Shown here piece by piece: positions 15,990-25,173 of a stretch of DNA of 64,000 nt. Source of the stretch: Kaistia sp. 32K (lineage in GTDB: Bacteria; Pseudomonadota; Alphaproteobacteria; Rhizobiales; Kaistiaceae). The stretch covers positions 992,001 through 1,056,000 of the forward strand of contig NZ_AP024269.1 in NCBI RefSeq assembly GCF_016629525.1, in the 5' to 3' direction. Both the position numbers and the translations under genes were made by a program. Positions within the stretch are counted from its first letter, which is position 1. Every line of letters starts with the position of its first letter. The notes below the pieces were generated by a model. It was not told the DNA's origin. It saw nothing but the letters and a program-made list of their open reading frames with translations, and made no database searches.

Positions 15990-17489
15990 ATGACTGCGGA
16001 TATGGCGGCCGGGAGGGCTGCTCAGCTCACCGGCATATGGAAATCCTACGGTCCCGTTCCGGTCCTGAAGGGGGTTTCGCTGGCGTTGCGGCAGGGCGAG
16101 GTGCATGCGCTTCTGGGCGGCAACGGCGCCGGCAAATCCACGCTGATGAAGATCATGTCCGGCCTCGTGCCGGCGAATGCCGGCTCGATCGAGATCAACG
16201 GCGAGACACTGACCCACGCGTCGCCGGCCCTCGCGCAGCAGCTCGGCCTCTATCTGGTGCCGCAAGAAGCGCACATCCTCGGCAACCAGTCGGTGCTGGA
16301 GAATATCTGCCTCGGCCTGCGCCCTTCGCCGCGCGCGCTGCGCAAGCGGGTCGAGCAGCTTGTCGAAGACCTCGGCGTCACACTCGACCTCGATGCGCAG
16401 GCGGCGACGCTGGAGATCGCCGAACGGCAGATCGTCGAGATCCTGCGCGGCCTGATCCGCGAAGCGCGCGTCCTGATCCTCGACGAGCCGACCTCCGCGC
16501 TGACGCCCTTCGAGGTGCATGCGCTCTTCCAGCGCGTCCGCAAGCTCCAGGCCCAGGGCGTCGGCATCTTCTTCATCTCGCACAAGCTGCGCGAAATCCG
16601 CGAGATCTGCGGCACGATCAGCGTGCTTCGTGACGGCGCCGTCGTGCTCAGCGGCCCGCTCGACAGCTATACCGACGCGGAGATCATCGATGCGATGAGC
16701 CGCGTCGCCACCGGCGCCGCGCCGGTCGCGGCTCCCGCAAAGCGGGGCGCCGACAGCGGCGCCGTGCGCCTTTCGGTGCGCAAGCTGAGCGGGGAGGGGT
16801 TTCGCGACATCAGCCTGCAGGTCCGCGCCGGTGAGGTGCTGGGGCTCGCCGGCGTCGTCGGCGCCGGCCGCACGGAATTCTCCGAAACCCTGTTCGGCCT
16901 GCGCCGCCAGAGCGCCGGCTCGGTCACGCTCGACGGCGTCGAGCTCGCCAATCGCTCGCCGCGCCGCTGCATCGATGCCGGCCTTGTCTACCTGCCGGAA
17001 GACCGCCAGCAGAACGGCCTGTTCCTCGACGCGCCGCTCTACTGGAACACGTCGTCCTACCTGATCCACCGCCTGCCTTTCTTCCTGCGGCCGGGCCGCG
17101 AGCGCGGCCTCTTCAACGGTTTCCGCCAGAGCATGGGCATCAAGTGCACCGGCCCCGGCCAATCGGCGAAGGCGCTCTCCGGCGGCAACCAGCAGAAGGT
17201 GCTGATGTCGAAGTGCCTGTCGGCCAAGCCCAAGGTGCTGGTGCTCGACGAACCGACCCGGGGCGTCGACGTGGCGGCGCGCAACGACATCTACGCCCTG
17301 ATCCGCCAGCTCGCGGCCGACGGCGTCGCCGTCATCCTGATCTCGTCCGATTTCGACGAGATCGAGCTGCTCGCCGACCGCGTCACGGTCATGGCCTTCG
17401 GCCAGCTCGGCGGCGAACTCACCGAGAACATCAGCGTCGACGCGATTGCCCGCCTGGCATTCGGCGCGGGGGAGCAGGCCCATGCTTAA
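15990..17489 (+). CDS. lsrA: AI-2 importer ATPase LsrA
   Basis: 499-residue ATPase with two nucleotide-binding halves, as in RbsA/LsrA. Half one has GGNGAGKST (Walker A), ILDEPTSAL (Walker B) and FFISHKLREI (switch His). Half two has a degenerate Walker A (GVVGAGRTE) but a good signature LSGGNQQKVLMSK and LVLDEPTRGVD. That asymmetry is normal for the family. Powers AI-2 uptake with LsrC, LsrD and LsrB. Overlaps lsrC by 8 bp. Confidence 0.9.
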   Translation: MTADMAAGRAAQLTGIWKSYGPVPVLKGVSLALRQGEVHALLGGNGAGKSTLMKIMSGLVPANAGSIEINGETLTHASPALAQQLGLYLVPQEAHILGNQSVLENICLGLRPSPRALRKRVEQLVEDLGVTLDLDAQAATLEIAERQIVEILRGLIREARVLILDEPTSALTPFEVHALFQRVRKLQAQGVGIFFISHKLREIREICGTISVLRDGAVVLSGPLDSYTDAEIIDAMSRVATGAAPVAAPAKRGADSGAVRLSVRKLSGEGFRDISLQVRAGEVLGLAGVVGAGRTEFSETLFGLRRQSAGSVTLDGVELANRSPRRCIDAGLVYLPEDRQQNGLFLDAPLYWNTSSYLIHRLPFFLRPGRERGLFNGFRQSMGIKCTGPGQSAKALSGGNQQKVLMSKCLSAKPKVLVLDEPTRGVDVAARNDIYALIRQLAADGVAVILISSDFDEIELLADRVTVMAFGQLGGELTENISVDAIARLAFGAGEQAHA

Positions 17490-18519
17490 TCTCGTCGCGC
17501 GCAACCGCGTCATCATGCTGGTGCTGGTCATGGCGGTCGCCTGCCTGGCGCTCGGCTTCGCGGCGCCCGGCTACCTGTCTGCCGCGACCGCCTCGGTGAT
17601 CCTGTCGAACAGCCTCGTGCTGCTGCTGATCTCGCTCGGCACCATGCTGGTGATCCTGACCCGCAACATCGACGTCTCCAGCGGCTCCATCCTCGGCCTG
17701 AGCGCCGCGACGCTCGGCCTGTCGCTGAATGCCGGCGTCAGCCTGCCGCTCGCGATCGCGCTCTGCATCCTGACCGGCATCGTCGCCGGCGCCGTCAACG
17801 GCCTGCTCGTCGCCTATCTCCGCATCCCCTCGATCGTCGCGACGCTCGGCACGCTCGGCCTCTATCGCGGCATCATGCTGATCCAGACCGGCGGCCGCTG
17901 GATCGAGGGTCTGCCGCAGGATCTGAAGGCGCTGGCGGGGAGCATCGGCTTCGGCGTCTCGGTCCTGACCGTCACCGTGCTGGCGCTCTTCGTTCTCGCC
18001 TGGATCTTTCTGCGCCGAACCCGGTTTGGCCGCTATTTCTACGCCGTCGGCGACAATCGCGACGCCGCCCACCATCTCGGCGTGCCGGTCCGGCGCGTGC
18101 AGTTCACCGCCTTCGTGGCGTCTGGCGCTTGTGCTGCGATCGCCGGACTGATCTTCGCGGCGCAGATCGGCTTCATCCCGAACCAGGCCGGCAACGGTGT
18201 CGAGCTGAAGGCGATCGCCGTCAACGTGCTCGGCGGCGTCAGCCTGCTCGGCGGAAGCGGCTCGGTCGCCGGCGTCTTCACCGCCGCGATCTTCCTGACC
18301 TCGATCGACAGCGCGCTGGTGTTCCTGAAGATCCCGGCCTTCTGGAACGACTTCATCGCCGGCGCGATCCTCCTGATCGTGCTGCTGCTCGACGGACGCA
18401 TCCGCCTGCTGATCGACCGGCGCATCCGCGCCCGCCGCTACGCCGTGCATGCCCGCTCGCCGCAGGGCGGGGCCGACAAGACTGCCGAAAAGACCCTGCT
18501 GGCGGAGGCAAGCCGATGA
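17482..18519 (+). CDS. lsrC: AI-2 importer permease LsrC
   Basis: 345-residue CUT2-type (RbsC-like) permease with about ten membrane helices. Family motifs: ILTRNIDVSSGSILGLSA, VATLGTLGLYRGIMLIQTGG, AVGDNRDAAHHLGVPVRR and NVLGGVSLLGGSGSVAG. ATG 17482 lies inside the lsrA coding end; its own end overlaps lsrD by 4 bp (ATGA). With LsrD it forms the heteromeric membrane channel. Confidence 0.88.
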   Translation: MLNLVARNRVIMLVLVMAVACLALGFAAPGYLSAATASVILSNSLVLLLISLGTMLVILTRNIDVSSGSILGLSAATLGLSLNAGVSLPLAIALCILTGIVAGAVNGLLVAYLRIPSIVATLGTLGLYRGIMLIQTGGRWIEGLPQDLKALAGSIGFGVSVLTVTVLALFVLAWIFLRRTRFGRYFYAVGDNRDAAHHLGVPVRRVQFTAFVASGACAAIAGLIFAAQIGFIPNQAGNGVELKAIAVNVLGGVSLLGGSGSVAGVFTAAIFLTSIDSALVFLKIPAFWNDFIAGAILLIVLLLDGRIRLLIDRRIRARRYAVHARSPQGGADKTAEKTLLAEASR

Positions 18520-19517
18520 AAAACGTGTTCTTCCGCTGGGAAGCGGCGCTCTTCCTGATGCTCGTCGCCGAGCTCGCCGTGTTCGGCTTCATCAATCCGC
18601 GCTTCCTGAATGTCGGCAACCTCGTCTACGGCACGTCGGACTTCGTCCAGATCGGCATCGTGGCGCTGCCGCTGACGCTGGTCATCATCGCCGGCGGCAT
18701 CGACGTCTCCTTCGCCTCGGCGATCGGCCTCTGCGCCATCGTCTTCGGCGTCTCCAACTTCTTCGGGCTGCCGCTGCCGCTGGCGATCGGGCTCTCGCTC
18801 CTCGCCGGCGCGCTCGCCGGTCTCCTGAACGCCACCGTCATCCACCTGTCGAAGATCCAGCCGCTCGTGGTGACGCTCGGCAGCCTCTATCTGTTCCAGG
18901 GCGCGGCGACCGTGCTCTCCGGCGTCGTCGGCGCCGGTGGCTATGAGGGCATCGGCAATTTCCCGCCGAGCTTCACGTCGTTCGGCTATGCCGAGTTCCT
19001 CGGCCTGCCGGCGCCGCTCGCCGTCTTCCTCGGCCTCGCCGCCGTCCTCGTCGTACTGCTGCACTTCACCCGCTTCGGCCGCGCCGTGTTCCTGATCGGC
19101 CAGTCGGCGGAAGCCGCGCGCTATTCCGGCCTTTCGGTCGCCACGACCCAGACGATCACCTACGTCATCACCGGCGTCTGCGCCGCGATCGCCGGCCTCG
19201 TCATGTCGGCCTATTTCGGCTCCGCCCGCGTCGATCTCGGCGCCTCGACGCTGCTGCCGGCGGTGACGGCGGCCGTGCTCGGCGGCGCGTCGATCTATGG
19301 CGGCCAGGGCTCGATCCTCGGCACGCTGCTCGCGACGTTCGTCATCGGCTACCTGCAGCAGGGCCTGCAGGCGAGCGGGGTTCCAAGCCAGATTTCCAGC
19401 GCACTTTCGGGAGGTTTGCTGGTTGCGGCGGTCGCATTGCGCCACGGGAGCGCATTGCTGGCCGATTTCATCGCTGTCACCCGACAGAAGCGAAACGATC
19501 GGGCGGCGGCATTTTGA
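18516..19517 (+). CDS. lsrD: AI-2 importer permease LsrD
   Basis: 333-residue CUT2-type permease, paralogue of LsrC next door: [52 protein letters not shown] and [21 protein letters not shown] 18516 overlaps the lsrC stop. Presence of two separate permease genes matches the Lsr layout rather than the single-permease ribose layout. Confidence 0.88.
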   Translation: MKNVFFRWEAALFLMLVAELAVFGFINPRFLNVGNLVYGTSDFVQIGIVALPLTLVIIAGGIDVSFASAIGLCAIVFGVSNFFGLPLPLAIGLSLLAGALAGLLNATVIHLSKIQPLVVTLGSLYLFQGAATVLSGVVGAGGYEGIGNFPPSFTSFGYAEFLGLPAPLAVFLGLAAVLVVLLHFTRFGRAVFLIGQSAEAARYSGLSVATTQTITYVITGVCAAIAGLVMSAYFGSARVDLGASTLLPAVTAAVLGGASIYGGQGSILGTLLATFVIGYLQQGLQASGVPSQISSALSGGLLVAAVALRHGSALLADFIAVTRQKRNDRAAAF

Positions 19518-19530
19518 GGAGGAAACGACA

Positions 19531-20562
19531 ATGACGATGAAATTCCTGAAGTCCGGTCTGATGGCGGCGACGCTGCTGGCGGGCACGATGTTCGCCTCGG
19601 GCGCGGCGCAGGCCGAATCCCAGATCGCCTTCATTCCGAAGCTGGTCGGCGTCGGCTTCTTCACCAGCGGCGGCGCCGGCGCGGTCAAGGCCGGCGAGGA
19701 AGTCGGCGCCAAGGTGACCTATGACGGCCCGACGGAGCCGAGCGTCTCGGCGCAGGTGCAGTTCATCAACAACTACGTCAACCAGGGCTACAACGCGATC
19801 GTCGTGTCGTCCGTGTCGCCCGACGGCCTCTGCCCGGCCCTGAAGCGCGCCATGGATCGCGGCGTGCTGGTCATGACCTGGGACAGCGACGTCAATCCGG
19901 ATTGCCGCAGCTACTACATCAACCAGGGCACGCCGGATCAGCTCGGCGGCCTGCTGGTCGACATGGCGGCGGAGGGCGTGACCAAGGAGAAGGCCAAGGT
20001 GGCGTTCTTCTATTCGAGCCCGACCGTGACCGACCAGAACGCCTGGGCCGAAGCCGCCAAGGCGAAGATCGCCAAGGAGCATCCGGGCTGGGAGATCGTC
20101 ACCACCCAGTATGGCTACAATGATGCGCAGAAGTCGCTGCAGACGGCCGAGAGCATCCTGCAGACCTACCCCGACCTCGACATCATCATCGCACCTGATG
20201 CCAACGCCCTGCCGGCCGCCGCCCAGGCCGCCGAAAACCTGAAGCGCGCCGACGGCGTCAACATCGTCGGCTTCTCGACGCCGAACGTGATGCGCCCCTA
20301 TGTCGAGCGCGGCACGATCAAGCGCTTCGGCCTCTGGGACGTCACCCAGCAGGGCAAGATCTCGGTCCATGTCGCCGAGCACGTGCTGAAGAACGGCAAG
20401 ATGAAGGTCGGCGACAAGCTCGACATCCCGGGCATCGGCACCATCGAGGTCTCGCCGAACAGCGTCCAGGGTTATGAATTCGAAGCCGACGGCAACGGCA
20501 TCATCCTGCTGCCGGAGCGGACCGTGTTCACCAAGGACAACATCGGCAACTTCGACTTCTGA
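19531..20562 (+). CDS. lsrB: AI-2-binding periplasmic protein LsrB
   Basis: 343 residues with a signal peptide cleaved after GAAQA. The six residues known to hold AI-2 in Salmonella LsrB (K35, D116, D166, Q167, P220, A222) are all present at a constant offset of two: K37 in FIPK, D118 in TWDSD, D168-Q169 in VTDQN, P222 and A224 in APDANA. This is strong support for true AI-2 binding rather than ribose. GAGGAGG lies 10-16 bases before ATG 19531. A hairpin follows the stop. Confidence 0.94.
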   Translation: MTMKFLKSGLMAATLLAGTMFASGAAQAESQIAFIPKLVGVGFFTSGGAGAVKAGEEVGAKVTYDGPTEPSVSAQVQFINNYVNQGYNAIVVSSVSPDGLCPALKRAMDRGVLVMTWDSDVNPDCRSYYINQGTPDQLGGLLVDMAAEGVTKEKAKVAFFYSSPTVTDQNAWAEAAKAKIAKEHPGWEIVTTQYGYNDAQKSLQTAESILQTYPDLDIIIAPDANALPAAAQAAENLKRADGVNIVGFSTPNVMRPYVERGTIKRFGLWDVTQQGKISVHVAEHVLKNGKMKVGDKLDIPGIGTIEVSPNSVQGYEFEADGNGIILLPERTVFTKDNIGNFDF

Positions 20563-20577
20563 TCGCGCACTCCATGC

Positions 20578-20601
20578 GGGCGGCTCCACCTGGAGCCGCC
20601 C
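20578..20601 (+). terminator. Hairpin between lsrB and the aldolase gene
   Basis: A perfect 11-bp stem (GGGCGGCTCCA / TGGAGCCGCCC) starts 15 bp after the lsrB stop. No T-run follows, so it may stabilise the 3' end of the binding-protein message or reduce read-through into the next gene rather than stop transcription fully. Confidence 0.6.
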
Positions 20602-20635
20602 GATCCACTTCTCCAGAACAGACGGATCCTGACCC

Positions 20636-21889
20636 ATGCAAAGCCGCTGGAACGGCGACGAGGCCAATCGTTTCATTGAGGCAGCCCTTGCCGCCGGCCA
20701 GAGCGAGGCGCTCGGGCTTCGCATCTACACGTCGCGCATCATCGGCCAGGATCCGGATCTCGTGCTGCATGGCGGCGGCAATACCTCGGCCAAGGTGACG
20801 GGCGAGGACGGCCAGGAGATCATGCACATCAAGGGCAGCGGCTGGGACCTCGACACGATCGAGGCGCCGGGCCTGCCGGCGGTACGGATGGAGCCGCTTC
20901 TCGCCGCGCGCGACGGCGGCAAGCTTTCGGATCCCGAGATGGTGGCGCTGCTGCGCTCAGCCCTGCTCGATCCGGCCTCGCCCAACCCCTCGGTCGAGGC
21001 GCTGCTGCACGCCTTCCTGCCCTTCCGTTTCGTCGACCATACGCATGCGACCGCGGCGCTGGCGCTCGCCAACCAGCCCGACATGCGCGAGACGGTGAAG
21101 CGCATCTATGGCGACCGGCTCGCCTGGGTCCCTTATGTCATGCCCGGCTTCGACCTCTCGATCGAGGGCGACAAGGTCTATCGCGACCATCCCGGCTGCG
21201 AGGGCCTCTGGCTCGAGAACCACGGCCTGTTCAGCTTCGCCGATACGGCTGAGGGCGCCTATGAGCTGATGATCGAATTCACCACCCTAGCCGAACAGGA
21301 ACTCGCCCGCGCCGGCGTGACGCTCGAAGGTCCGCAGCCAAGCGACCGCGACGCCGATCCGGCGCTGGTCGAGCGATTGACCGCAGCGCTGACCCGCGCC
21401 GGATCGCCCTTCGCCAAGGGCCTTTCGCTCGACTACCGCTCGACGCCGGCGATCCGCAAGCACGCAGCGAAGCCCGATGTCGAGGATATCGCGCTGCGCG
21501 GCACGGTCACGCCCGACCACGTCATCCGCATCAAGCCGTTCCCGCTGATCCTCGATGCCGATGCCTCGGAGGTAGACATCGACGCGGCGCTCGCCGGCTT
21601 CATCGAGCGCTACACCGCCTATTTCGAGCGCAACGCCGCCAAGGCCGCCGAGCCGAAGACCATGCTCGACGCCTATCCGCGCGTCGTGCTCATCCGGGGC
21701 GAGGGCATGTTCGGACTCGGCGCCAATGCCAAGGCGGCGAAGATCGCCGGCGACCTGATCGAGCAGTCGACCCGCGTCATGAACGCCGCGGAGGCCTATG
21801 GCCGCTTCACGCCGATCTCGGAGCCGGACCTCTTCGACATGGAGTACTGGTCGCTCGAGCAGGCGAAGCTGAAGCCGGCCTCCGCCTGA
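20636..21889 (+). CDS. Class II aldolase (RhaD-like, aldolase half only)
   Basis: 417 residues. The N-terminal half is a class II aldolase/adducin fold with zinc-ligand histidines in FVDHTHATAAL and ENHGLFSF and the substrate-side KGSGWDL motif. It resembles the aldolase half of the bifunctional rhamnulose-phosphate aldolase/alcohol dehydrogenase. The C-terminal part (IRGEGMFGLGANAKAAKIAGDL) is only the start of what follows there; the dehydrogenase Rossmann domain is missing. Last gene of the lsr plus-strand operon, 73 bp after lsrB. There is no lsrF-like thiolase in the window, so this enzyme may take over C-C cleavage of the AI-2-derived phosphate. Confidence 0.82.
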   Translation: MQSRWNGDEANRFIEAALAAGQSEALGLRIYTSRIIGQDPDLVLHGGGNTSAKVTGEDGQEIMHIKGSGWDLDTIEAPGLPAVRMEPLLAARDGGKLSDPEMVALLRSALLDPASPNPSVEALLHAFLPFRFVDHTHATAALALANQPDMRETVKRIYGDRLAWVPYVMPGFDLSIEGDKVYRDHPGCEGLWLENHGLFSFADTAEGAYELMIEFTTLAEQELARAGVTLEGPQPSDRDADPALVERLTAALTRAGSPFAKGLSLDYRSTPAIRKHAAKPDVEDIALRGTVTPDHVIRIKPFPLILDADASEVDIDAALAGFIERYTAYFERNAAKAAEPKTMLDAYPRVVLIRGEGMFGLGANAKAAKIAGDLIEQSTRVMNAAEAYGRFTPISEPDLFDMEYWSLEQAKLKPASA

Positions 21890-21927
21890 GCTCCTTCGGG
21901 CGCAGGTCGTCCCTCTGATGCGCGGAG

Positions 21928-21953
21928 AACGGCTCCCCCGAGGGGGAGCCGTT
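21928..21953. terminator. Strong bidirectional hairpin between lsr and cus operons
   Basis: AACGGCTCCCCC / GGGGGAGCCGTT, a perfect 12-bp stem with a GA turn, between the convergent aldolase gene and cusA. It could serve transcripts from both sides. No long T-run on either side. Confidence 0.75.
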
Positions 21954-21996
21954 CCTGCCGCTGCCGGTCGTCATGGGGTCGTTCCGGCAGTTGCCT

Positions 21997-24900
21997 TCAT
22001 TCTGCTGCCGCCCCAAGCGCCGCTGCGGTGGGCTCTGCCGCCACCGGCTCGGCGGCGGACGTCGCCGGCAGCCGCCATCCCTTGATCAGCGCATAGATCG
22101 CCGGGATCACCACCAGCGTCAGGGCCGTCGACGAGATCATGCCGCCGATCATGGGGACGGCGATGCGCTGCATCATCTCGGAACCGGTCCCCGTGCTCCA
22201 CAGGATCGGCACCAGCCCGGCCATGATGGCGACGACCGTCATCATCTTGGGCCGAACCCGCTCCACCGCCCCGAGCATCACCGCCTCATAGAGGTCGGCG
22301 CGGCTGAAGGTGCGCCCTTCTGCGGCGCGTTCCCGCTTCACCTCGGCCATCGCCTGGTCGAGGTAGATGAGCATGACGACACCGGTCTCAGCGGCGACGC
22401 CGGCGAGCGCGATGAAGCCGACGGCAACGGCGACCGACATGTTGAAGCCGAGCCACCACATCAGCCAGACCCCGCCGACCAGCGCGAACGGCAGGGACAG
22501 CATGACGATCAGCGTCTCGGTCAGGGCGCGGAAGTTCAGGTAGAGCAGCAGGAAGATGATCATCAGCGTGACCGGCACGACGATCTTCATGCGCGCCTCG
22601 GCCCGCTGAAGATATTCGAACTGGCCGCTCCAGCCGACCGTATAGCCGGGCGGCAGCGTCACCCGCTCCGCGACGGCCTTCTGCGCGTCCGCGACATAGC
22701 CGCCGAGATCCCTCCCATTGATGTCGACGAAGATATAGGTCGCGAGCTGGCCATTCTCGGTGCGGATCGAGGTGGCGCCGCGGGTGCGCTCGACCTTGGC
22801 GACCGCGCCGAGCGGCACCGCGCCGCCGCCGGGCAGGGGCACCTGCACATCCGCCTCGATTGCCCCGGGGTTCGAGCGCAGATCGCGTGGATAGCGGATG
22901 TTGACCCCGTAGCGCTCGCGGCCTTCGACCGTCGTCGTGACCGTCTCGCCGCCGAGCGCGGTGGCGATGACGTCCTGGACGTCGCTGACGGCGAGCCCGT
23001 AGCGGCCGAGCGCCTCGCGGTCGGGCACGATGTCGAGATAGTAGCCGCCGATGACGCGCTCGGCATAGGCGCTGGAGGTCCCCGGCACGGTCTTCAGCGC
23101 CGCCTCGATCTCGCGCGCGATCTTCTCCATCTCGCGGAGATCCGGGCCGAACACCTTGACTCCGACCGGCGTGCGTATGCCTGTCGACAGCATGTCGATG
23201 CGGGCGCGGATCGGCATGGTCCAGGCGTTCGAGACGCCCGGAAACTGCAGCGCCTTGTCCATCTCGGCCTTGAGGCTGTCGATGGTCACGCCCGCTCGCC
23301 ATTGCGCCTTGGGCTTCAGGTTGATGATCGTCTCGAACATCTCCGTCGGAGCCGGGTCGGTCGCCGTCTCGGCCCGCCCTGCCTTGCCATAGACGCTCTC
23401 GACCTCCGGGAACGACTTGATGATGCGGTCCTGCATCTGCAGCAGTTCCGTCGCCCGGGTGACCGAGATCCCCGGCAGGGTCGTCGGCATGTACATCAGC
23501 GTGCCTTCGTTGAGGCTCGGCATGAACTCGGAGCCGAGCTGGCGCGCCGGCCAGACGGAAATGCCGAGCACGACCAGCGCCAGCACGATGGTCAGCGTCT
23601 TGGCCCGCAGCACGCCCCGGATCACCGGGCGATAGATCCAGATCAGGAGGCGGTTGATCGGGTTCCTGTGTTCCGGAACGATTTTCCCGCGCACGAAGAT
23701 CACCATCAGCGCCGGCACGAGCGTCACCGAAAGCAGCGCCGAGGCGGCCATGGCGAAGGTCTTGGTGAAGGCAAGCGGGCCGAACAGCCGCCCCTCCTGC
23801 GATTCCAGCGTGAAGATCGGCAGGAAGGACACCGTGATGATCAGCAGGCTGAAGAACAGCGCCGGCCCGACCTCGCTCGCCGCCTCGATCAGGATCTGCA
23901 CGCGCGATTGGCCGGGCTCGGCCCGCTCGAGATGCTTGTGCGCGTTCTCGATCATGACGATGGCGGCGTCGATCATGGCGCCGACCGCGATCGCGATGCC
24001 GCCGAGGCTCATGATGTTGGAGCCGAGCCCGATCGCCCGCATCGCGGCAAAGGCGATCAGGATGCCGACCGGCAGCATCAGGATGGCGACCAGCGCGCTC
24101 CGCAGATGCAGCAGGAAGACGACGCAGACGAGCGCGACGATGATGCTTTCCTCGAAGAGCGTTCCTTTCAGCGTTTCGATCGCCGCCTCGATCAGATGCG
24201 AGCGGTCATAGACGGGCACGATCTCGACGCCCTTCGGCAGGCTGCCGGCGATGTCGGCGAGGCGCTGCTTGACGTTGTCGATCACCGTGAGGGCGTTGGC
24301 GCCGAAGCGTTGCAGCACGATGCCGCTCGCCACCTCGCCTTCGCCGTTCAGCTCGGTGATGCCGCGCCGCTCGTCCGGCCCGATCTCGACGCGGGCGACG
24401 TCGCGCAGCCGCAACGGCACACCCTCGGCGGTCTTGAGCACGATGTTCTCGATGTCGGCCTGCGATCGGATATAGCCACGGCCGCGCACCATGAATTCGA
24501 ACTCGGAGAGCTCGAGCGTGCGGCCGCCGACGTCGCGGTTGCTGGCCCGGACCGCGTCGCGGACCATGGCGAGCGAGATGCCCTGGGCGCGCAGCCGCAG
24601 CGGATCGACGACGATGTTGTACTGCTTCACGAAGCCGCCGACGCTGGCGACCTCCGCGACGCCCTCCGCCTTGGACGCGCCATAGCGCACGACCCAGTCC
24701 TGCAGCGACCGCAGCTCGGCCAGCGTCATTTCCTTGGCGACGACGGCATATTGATAGACCCAGCCGACGCCGGTCGCATCCGGCCCGAGGACGGGCGCCA
24801 CGCCCTGCGGCAGGCGCTGTGCCGCGGCGTTCAGGTATTCGAGCACGCGGCTCCGGGCCCAGTAGGGATCCGTGCCGTCCTCGAAGATCACATAGACGAA

Positions 24901-25173
24901 GGAGACGCCGAAGAAGGAGAAACCACGCACCACCTTCGATTTCGGCACGGTCAGCATCGCCGTCGACAACGGGTAAGTGACCTGGTCCTCGACAACCTGC
25001 GGCGCCTGGCCGGGATAGTCGGTGTAGACGATGACCTGCACGTCCGAGAGATCGGGGATGGCGTCGAGCGGCAGCGTCTTCAGGGCATAGAGCCCGGCGG
25101 CGACGGCGAAGGCCGTGCCGACGAAGATCAGGACGAGGTTGCGTGCGGACCACGCGATCAGCCGGGCGATCAT
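21997..25173 (-). CDS. cusA: Copper/silver efflux RND pump CusA
   Basis: 1058-residue heavy-metal RND transporter with 12 membrane helices and two periplasmic loops. The helix-4 signature AVGAMIDAAIVMIENAHKH is the CusA type (monovalent Cu/Ag), not the CzcA type. The three methionines of the CusA metal site are all present in context: LMYMPTT, TEMFETIINL and RIDMLSTGI. Acts with CusB to expel Cu(I)/Ag(I) across both membranes; no CusC-type outer-membrane gene is in the window. ATG overlaps the cusB stop by 4 bp. Confidence 0.95.
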   Translation of the reverse strand: MIARLIAWSARNLVLIFVGTAFAVAAGLYALKTLPLDAIPDLSDVQVIVYTDYPGQAPQVVEDQVTYPLSTAMLTVPKSKVVRGFSFFGVSFVYVIFEDGTDPYWARSRVLEYLNAAAQRLPQGVAPVLGPDATGVGWVYQYAVVAKEMTLAELRSLQDWVVRYGASKAEGVAEVASVGGFVKQYNIVVDPLRLRAQGISLAMVRDAVRASNRDVGGRTLELSEFEFMVRGRGYIRSQADIENIVLKTAEGVPLRLRDVARVEIGPDERRGITELNGEGEVASGIVLQRFGANALTVIDNVKQRLADIAGSLPKGVEIVPVYDRSHLIEAAIETLKGTLFEESIIVALVCVVFLLHLRSALVAILMLPVGILIAFAAMRAIGLGSNIMSLGGIAIAVGAMIDAAIVMIENAHKHLERAEPGQSRVQILIEAASEVGPALFFSLLIITVSFLPIFTLESQEGRLFGPLAFTKTFAMAASALLSVTLVPALMVIFVRGKIVPEHRNPINRLLIWIYRPVIRGVLRAKTLTIVLALVVLGISVWPARQLGSEFMPSLNEGTLMYMPTTLPGISVTRATELLQMQDRIIKSFPEVESVYGKAGRAETATDPAPTEMFETIINLKPKAQWRAGVTIDSLKAEMDKALQFPGVSNAWTMPIRARIDMLSTGIRTPVGVKVFGPDLREMEKIAREIEAALKTVPGTSSAYAERVIGGYYLDIVPDREALGRYGLAVSDVQDVIATALGGETVTTTVEGRERYGVNIRYPRDLRSNPGAIEADVQVPLPGGGAVPLGAVAKVERTRGATSIRTENGQLATYIFVDINGRDLGGYVADAQKAVAERVTLPPGYTVGWSGQFEYLQRAEARMKIVVPVTLMIIFLLLYLNFRALTETLIVMLSLPFALVGGVWLMWWLGFNMSVAVAVGFIALAGVAAETGVVMLIYLDQAMAEVKRERAAEGRTFSRADLYEAVMLGAVERVRPKMMTVVAIMAGLVPILWSTGTGSEMMQRIAVPMIGGMISSTALTLVVIPAIYALIKGWRLPATSAAEPVAAEPTAAALGAAAE

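Noticed and set aside
15951..17531. Minus-strand open frame (about 526 codons) opposite lsrA
   Set aside because: Composition typical of antisense high-GC frames; lsrA on the plus strand has intact ABC motifs.
19531..20562. Possibility that the binding protein is for ribose or rhamnose rather than AI-2
   Set aside because: All six AI-2 ligands of Salmonella LsrB are present in context at a constant two-residue shift, and lsrK, lsrR and lsrG are alongside.
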